A stretch of 64,000 nucleotides of DNA from Styela clava (lineage: Eukaryota > Chordata > Ascidiacea > Stolidobranchia > Styelidae). Below, piece by piece: positions 58,901 to 64,000 of the stretch. Position numbers and translations under genes: made by a program. The notes beneath the pieces were generated by a model. It ran no database searches, had not been told where the DNA came from, and worked only from the letters and a program-made list of their open reading frames with translations. The stretch covers positions 4,094,501 through 4,158,500 of the forward strand of contig NC_135263.1 in NCBI RefSeq assembly GCF_964204865.1. The letters run 5' to 3'. Positions within the stretch are counted from its first letter, which is position 1. Every line of letters begins with the position of its first letter.

Positions 58901-61900
58901 CCCGGTTGTGGCCCGCGGGTCGCCTGTTGTACACCCCAGATTTATACCTACAGTAAACGAATTAGGCTTAAGCTTTTATGTGTGAATCGGTATGTTAATG
59001 GTGTATAACGCACCACCATTATTCTATTTGGCTTTCCAGTTTCTCTGTAAATCCTTTCCTACAGGCGTATAACACAACACCATAATTGTCTATGGTTTCA
59101 CTATTTCTCGGCACTTCAGTGATCGCTCGTAACTGGAAAGATGAGTTTTTTTTACGTCTAAGTGAGTGCACGTAACATTGTTTTCAACACATTTACAACA
59201 CAAAACTGTTGTAAAGATTTGCGTCAGATATAAATTAATTCTGATTTACCTGTGATACAACATTATCTAGAATTTACTAAGGATATGATGTCGCGAATAT
59301 ATCCTACAATACTTCCAACTTTGAGACACAAAAAATGAAGCTCTGAAGTGGTAAAAATTTGAACTCCGACTACATGGAATTCAATCTACGATGCTTTTAA
59401 AAAAAGCTCGAGTTCACATCCCTTGTTTTCTATAAAACGCCGTGTTGGAAAGATGCCCCTAAACCGCGAATAAATAGCGTTCCAAAATAGGCGAAGAAAT
59501 TTAGGAAAAAGGTCGAGAGACACTGATTTATTGTTACTCCCGTAGTGTGTGTACCAGGTTAGGGTCAGGCCATAATTTTATTCCGGTTTTCCTTATTTTA
59601 GTCCTATAACGAGTTCCGGACTGTCTGTGTTAGCCAAGTTAATATACACCCTGCCCATAGGTTTTAGTCTCTTCACACACGGCTCATCTGAGGGTTAGAT
59701 CGAGTCGATCACGGAGCTAAGATAATTAGTTAAGTACGAGTTATTTATATAATGTCGCTTCAAGTCTTTGATAAAACTCCTGTCAAGTCGATGTCTCTTA
59801 CCTTCCCAACACTGATAAAAGTATTTCTCAATTCATATACCGTGTTTCCCCGAAAATAAGACAGTGTCTTATTTCAATTTTCTTTCGAAAAATAACACTG
59901 GGCTTATTTTCGGGGGATGTCTTATATTTCCATTTATCAAAAACAAAATTAGAAAGAGGAGAATTAGCGATATTTTCAAATAAACAAAATATGAAAATCG
60001 ATATCCACTTACATATGAATGACATGTTTTCCTCTCTCACTTTATAATAACTATTTAAATCGTGTCGGAGAGATTCCTTGCTATCGACTAGGACTTGTTT
60101 GAAGGGAAGGCTTAAAATAAAATCATTTTAAAATTCAGGATAGGTCTTATCTTCGAGGAAACACGGAATCTTGCTTAAATTCAACGAAAATCAAAGAAAC
60201 AAAATATAAAAAAAATTTCACCTGCAAATGCGCCTCCCAAGCAGACAAGCCAAATGAAGGTTGATGAAAACCATGTAGGCTTCGACGTATCCCAATCCTC
60301 GCTTCCAAAATACTAAAACAAGAAAATAAGGGCATGTACTATAACTAAAAGCATGAACTTTTTCCATTTTTGTTATAATTTTAGATTTTTATTATATTGC
60401 ATGCACATGCAACGAATGCACATACAACCAAGCTTTGGCCGCATGCATACATGTGAGTCATCTGTGGCCCAACTGTTTTAACTGTTATTAATTCTAATAC
60501 GTGATGCACATTATTTTGAGCAAAAACTCGGAATAGAAACCCGGAGGAAGTTGCATTACTCTTTCCAGCGGAAGGTCATTAAACCAATGACGCACCCAAA
60601 TCAGATCTTTATAGATAATAATCTATGATCAAGATTGGTCCAGTGATTAACAGGTTCTTTATCATTGGTAAAAGTATAGAAGATACCAATTTCAAATCTT
60701 AAAATGCGATGCATTATTTGGCACAAAACTCGAAATAAGGAAATTGTTTTTCCTACGCACAGTGACACACCCTAAAGAGTCATTTTTTGTGTGCGATGTC
60801 GTCATCAAAATTTGCCACTGTATAGCGCTACGTGTCCATATATTTGAGCATAGCTCTCTTGTTTATTAAAATACAGTGAGAGATTTATTATTTTGTCCCC
60901 CAAATAAAATACTTTCACAAACGAATAAGCAACAGCAATAAAATTGTTTTGGTATGGACAGGAGGGATCGATACGACCATGCGGTCATCAAGGTCAGCTC
61001 CAACCATATGCGCTGATGCGGATAAGATTGACACCGAAATATGAAATTTTTATTCGCTCAAGATGTATCTTCCATAAAGTTTTTTTTTTAAATTTTCATC
61101 TTAAACGCTTGGAGCAGATTGCGTTGCTTCATTTTTGCCGCTAATTCCCTAGAAATTTCTGCTACCTTATAAGTCAGGGGTGTGCAACCTTGTATACAGG
61201 GAGGCCAGATAGAAATAACTTGGTGAAACCGCGGGCTGCAACTTTATTTAACATAGGCTTTCTAGTAGTTGCAGGTACAAAAAATTGGGTTAATGATCTC
61301 TTGGCATGCGTTGTTCGCTTTTGCCATTTGCACTTGCATTTATAATTTATCTTACTTCATTTAGCTCAATACGATTTCTCCGTCATCTGACACTATTATA
61401 TTCACGGTAGTCAAATTCACGAATTTCTTGGCTATGTTCAACTCTCTTGCAAAAAATGACGCTTCGGAAGTGTCTGTACCAATATGGAGGTAACTTATTT
61501 TGTTTGCCTATTTTACATCAAGTTGTGTGAAGGGACTGAAGCTTATGGGCGGGGGCAGCGCCGGATTAACCATTGAACAATATAAGCACGTGCTTAGGGC
61601 ACCAAGCAAAGAGAGGCACCACAGAAATTTTAGAGCAGAATTTTATATCGTTTATCGGTGTTTATTAAATATTACGAGTTCACCAGGCGACTCAAACTTC
61701 AAAATTTTCGCTTATTTTTCGTCTTCAAGTATCATATCGATCTTCTTTATTAAAAATAAACACTGAAACTTTTTTTAGGCAAGAAATGGGCCTATGAGTC
61801 GTTTTCTTAAATTGTTGTTGTTTTTTCTATAGTACTACTATAGTATTCTCCTTGTTGCTGCATTTTAGTTTTAAAAAAAATCTTTTCTTTTCAACAATTG

Positions 61901-63140
61901 AACCAATGAACTATTTACACTATGTGGCAGTTCCACGATCGCATTTCAACGATCTAGGGGTCAGCGAAGTCGGGAGTTTTTTGATAAGGTAGACCAGGGT
62001 GGTCCAAACCCTGTCATGCTGATACATTCCGTGCGGCTCACCGAACAATTTTCGCATATATTTGTACTTAATGGAGGAACGTTTTTGAGTTGTTTTAGCT
62101 ATTCCAACTGGGATTGGGATCCCGAGATTCAAACCCTTAACGCTTTGTGCCTTTATTCTAGTAAAAACACTCCTCTGTTTTTAAGCGTCGGCCATGTGAC
62201 AGTAGTGACGAAGCGCAGTGCCGACTTAACGCCGCGCAACCAACTTAGACGGACTTGGTTGGTATTTGGCGATGGCACTAAGCTTGCTCACGCTGCAAGT
62301 TTTTAAATTACTCAATATAACGATTCGTAATAAAATGAGTCACAAGTAGGGTTGCCACTTCTGGATACATTTTTTTCCGAATCGAATCTCGAATCAAAAA
62401 TTTTCGAATCGAATCTTTCCAAATCTGATTCCATTAAGCTTTTTTTTTATTGCATGCGTATGTTTGCTCAAAGTCACAAAAAAGCTTAATGCTAGAAGAG
62501 AAAGACTTGAAAATGGAATAAGCTATATAGCAAGGATGATAAAGGTTTTTCAGTGAATAAGCCAGACTTATTTCCATCATAATAAAAAAGATGTAGGCCA
62601 TAGATATCACCAATAAATGCATTGATGAAAAACTTGCTGTTGCAACTTCTCTGTGAGTCTTACAATACTGAGTTAATATTTTGTCATACCTGTATCAGGA
62701 CTGAGGCAATTTGATGGAATACATATGAGAAAATAAGCAGGGAACAGTTGTACTGTTATGTCATAAACACAGTAACAGCACTGCTGTCCCTAGTCCCACA
62801 CCAGTATTTGTGGGACTTGTGCATTTCACTTCTTGTTATATTGAATTAAGGCCGGCCCTAACAAGAGTGTTTATCTTCAAAATTTTAGTACAATATTTTA
62901 TATTTATGCTAGCAGCATAGAGTAATACGACAAAAACAGTCTAATTACATCTAAATTACTATAAATGGGAAATGCTTGCAAGAATATGATTGAAGACGAT
63001 AAAATTAACCACGATTAAATTAAATTAATTTCGAGAAAAACAATCGTTCAACCGACTACGACTGCGAACAAAAATTTCCATAATTATTAGAGACAATATT
63101 ATTTGGGGCTTACATCGTTATTGGCTATCTCGGGCTCCAT
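52981..63140 (-). CDS. type II membrane C-type lectin-like protein with Thr-rich stalk, nine proposed exons
   Basis: Exons (minus strand): 63140-63114, 60312-60222, 58647-58574, 58492-58477 (16 nt), 56722-56414, 55659-55567, 55225-55121, 54103-53892, 53178-52981. Every junction is GT-AG and every phase fits (0,1,0,1,1,1,1,0), giving 374 residues. Residues 1-22 would be cytoplasmic (MEPEIANND, then YFGSEDWD). Residues ~23-39 are a membrane segment (WFSSTFIWLVCLGGAFA). Residues 40-238 are a stalk rich in Thr, Ser and Asp with an NYT sequon. The C-type lectin-like domain is 239-374: DDAKSQC helix, VWTGLVY in the WIGL position, HGAICEKK end. EPN, WND and the inner cysteine pair are missing. Intron positions and the 16-nt exon match the gene at 43747, so they are paralogues. 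The 27-nt first exon is the weakest call: ATG, in-frame upstream stop and phase-0 GTAAGC donor all fit, but it is very short. Confidence 0.8.
53281..53534. mobile_element. hAT MITE in the lectin CTLD intron, 254 bp
   Basis: It begins CAGTAGCGTATCTACG and ends CTAGATACGCCACTG, with GGCGCCCATG blocks inside both ends. The flanks CCACGGAC (53273-53280) and CCATTGAC (53535-53542) agree at six of eight. Confidence 0.8.
54186..54410. mobile_element. GTACTCC-family MITE in lectin intron
   Basis: GGGTACTCCTTTATGTGAACC at the left and TACGCATACTTCAGGAGCGCCC at the right are inverted. The centre holds TTAGTTCTATTACGAGTTCGG and mirrored CATCTTGGT pieces. Confidence 0.6.
55113..55912 (-). repeat. tandemly duplicated stalk-exon units
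   Basis: The stalk exons 55121-55225 and 55567-55659 and their surrounding introns are duplicates with a period of about 446 bp (same GAAATTAC(C/T)TGGTTCAG border, same GTTGCGACTACAGATT core, same ATACGGTTAG intron block). A further partial duplication with a 167-bp period copies 55626-55745 to 55793-55912, including a shortened exon (55795-55826). Confidence 0.8.
55795..55826 (-). pseudogene. truncated duplicate of a stalk exon
   Basis: The acceptor TTTTACAG and the first 32 nt of the exon at 55659-55567 are copied here; the rest is lost and a fortuitous GTAAGG follows. Including it would put the next exon out of frame, so it is taken as a relic. Confidence 0.6.
56165..56282. mobile_element. 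palindromic MITE, near-perfect foldback
   Basis: The left arm GGTGCTCCCGAAGTATGTG, ACCAGGATGGCGCACAACCT pairs with the right arm AGGTTGTGCGCCATCTTGGT, GCACATATTTCCGGAGCGCC across a short centre (AATATGTGTACC). The outer edges are CTTTTAA and TTTTTA. The ends are those of the GTACTCC family. Confidence 0.7.
56723..58476. other. intron of the membrane lectin gene, no exon seen
   Basis: AT-rich intron sequence with a TG-rich run near 57860-57895 and a GTACTCC-family MITE at 58213-58405. Frames such as 56885-57115 have no supporting features. Confidence 0.5.
58213..58405 (+). mobile_element. GTACTCC-family MITE, near full length
   Basis: GTTACTCCCTTAGTGTGTACC at the left and ATTGGTACACATACTTCCGGAG at the right, with the shared body between them (GGTTAGGGTTAGGCC, TTAGTTCTATTACGAG, GTTACCTCCATATTGG). 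It sits 71 bp from the 16-nt exon. Confidence 0.62.
58648..60221. other. intron of the membrane lectin gene with MITE insertions
   Basis: It holds a hAT right-end relic near 58890-58935 (GTGGCCCGCGGGTCGCC), a GTACTCC-family fragment (59527-59690) and the CCGTGTTTCCCC element at 59840-60167. No exon was recognised. Confidence 0.5.
59840..60167. mobile_element. MITE with CCGTGTTTCCCCGAAAATAAGAC-type ends, 328 bp
   Basis: The left end CCGTGTTTCCCCGAAAATAA and the right end TCTTCGAGGAAACACGG are inverted repeats, with GTCTTAT repeated inside both. No clear flanking duplication was found, so the superfamily is not assigned. It stops 54 bp before the membrane-segment exon. Confidence 0.7.
60313..63113. 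other. first intron of the membrane lectin gene
   Basis: 2.8 kb without a recognised exon. It contains a 5' fragment of the CAGGGGTGTG hAT family (about 61178-61330), a GTACTCC-family fragment (about 61465-61550), a CAGCGCCGGATTAACC hAT-like left end near 61556, and another hAT-like left end near 61993 (CCAGGGTGGTCCAAACC). Confidence 0.45.
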
Positions 63141-63413
63141 TATTATCGCCTACTTTTAGTTTCGTAATTCGAAAAGTAGAAATGTGCATAATGGACGCCG
63201 CGCTAACAAGCGATAATTGGTCGACGCTTTATCTCGATCAAACATGGCCGCTGGGGCTAAAGTAAAACGACATTAGCACAGTATGCCTGGTCTGGTATAA
63301 AATCTGGCACGTGTTGATGTAAAACAGTGCACAAGTTGCCATTCCTCAAGTATTATCTACTCCCACCTGCCCGTTATGACATTTGCTAGAAATAATCCGA
63401 AATGTTTTATTCC

Positions 63414-63706
63414 CGTAATTTGGAGTGCCGCATAAACGCATTCAGCAGTTTTAACGCCGCCGAAAACAACGATTAACAAACGTTCAATGTTTTTCTTTTG
63501 GTCCCATAATTTGGTGTTATTTGGAGTGCCGCATAAACGCATTCGGCAGTTTTAACGCCACCGAAAACAACGATTAACAAACGTTCAATGTTTTTTTTTT
63601 TGGGGTCCCGTAATTTGGTGTTATTTGGAGTGCAGCATAAACGCATTCGGCAGATTCAAAGCCGCCGAAAACAACGATTAACAAACTTTCAATGTTTTTT
63701 TTTCAG
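63414..63706. repeat. three tandem copies of a ~102-bp unit
   Basis: The block GGAGTGCCGCATAAACGCAT...AACGATTAACAAACGTTCAATG begins at 63422, 63523 and 63627 (periods 101 and 104). Copies 2 and 3 have an extra GGTGTTATTT before the block. The third copy has drifted most. The array lies about 270 bp upstream of the proposed first exon of the membrane lectin gene. Confidence 0.85.
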
Positions 63707-64000
63707 ATGCGCAAAATACAACGGTAATTTTCGGGAATTAACTTTAAAATAACTGAAGGCTTTATAAATCTTCTTTAAAAGAACGCCATCCATGCAACAT
63801 AATATTAGTCTGATTAGAATGGTAAACTCTCGTTGTTTATTAAATTTAATGTAAGTAAACTCGCGATATTTCGATCACTTTTGGGTTTTCTCCGACTTGC
63901 GGTCCGCGAGACCTCCTCAAAAGTTTTGCGGTCCTTCAACCTAGCAACCTTGAACCACCCTGAGGTAGACTACTAGGTACCGGTAAAATTTCAAACTACA
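63707..64000. other. window edge, hAT right-end relic
   Basis: TGCGGTCCGCGAGACC and GCGGTCCTTCAACC followed by CTTGAACCACCCTG near 63962 look like the end of a hAT element. Nothing else recognised. Confidence 0.4.

Overview
This is animal nuclear DNA: AT-rich, with spliced genes (GT-AG introns, consistent phases) separated by long stretches full of transposon debris. The gene products (RPS13, AARSD1, MAD1, SIAH and two C-type-lectin-like proteins) fit an invertebrate metazoan. The small introns inside genes, the intron-poor MAD1 and AARSD1, and the load of short hAT-type elements would suit an ascidian tunicate, but the species cannot be fixed from sequence alone.

Layout: 1.66-3.16 kb, RPS13 on the minus strand (two coding exons). 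3.2-8.9 kb, intergenic repeats (hAT elements, a tRNA-like SINE, an inverted-repeat array). 8.95-10.17 kb, intronless AARSD1 on plus. 12.02-14.42 kb, MAD1 on plus (two exons). 14.4-23 kb, intergenic repeats. 23.06-31.41 kb, SIAH E3 ligase on minus (three coding exons), whose 6.4-kb first intron holds a three-deep nest of hAT elements. 31.4-37.3 kb, repeats. 37.3-44.2 kb, a ~2.77-kb tandem duplication that gives three copies of the promoter and signal-peptide exon of a secreted lectin-like gene; the third copy continues into the whole gene (43.75-47.30 kb, plus). 47.3-52.98 kb, repeats and old local duplications. 52.98-63.14 kb, a second lectin-like gene on minus, reconstructed as nine coding exons: short cytoplasmic tail, one membrane segment, Thr-rich stalk made of duplicated exons, and a C-terminal C-type lectin-like domain.

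RPS13, AARSD1, MAD1 and SIAH are housekeeping genes (ribosome, mischarged-tRNA editing, spindle checkpoint, ubiquitin ligation) with no evident common pathway. The two lectin-like genes are paralogues facing tail to tail: they share intron positions and phases, including a 16-nt microexon, but one product is secreted and the other is predicted to be membrane-anchored. The most notable structures are the triplicated first exon/promoter, the stalk-exon duplication, and the nested hAT insertions, many with readable 8-bp target-site duplications.
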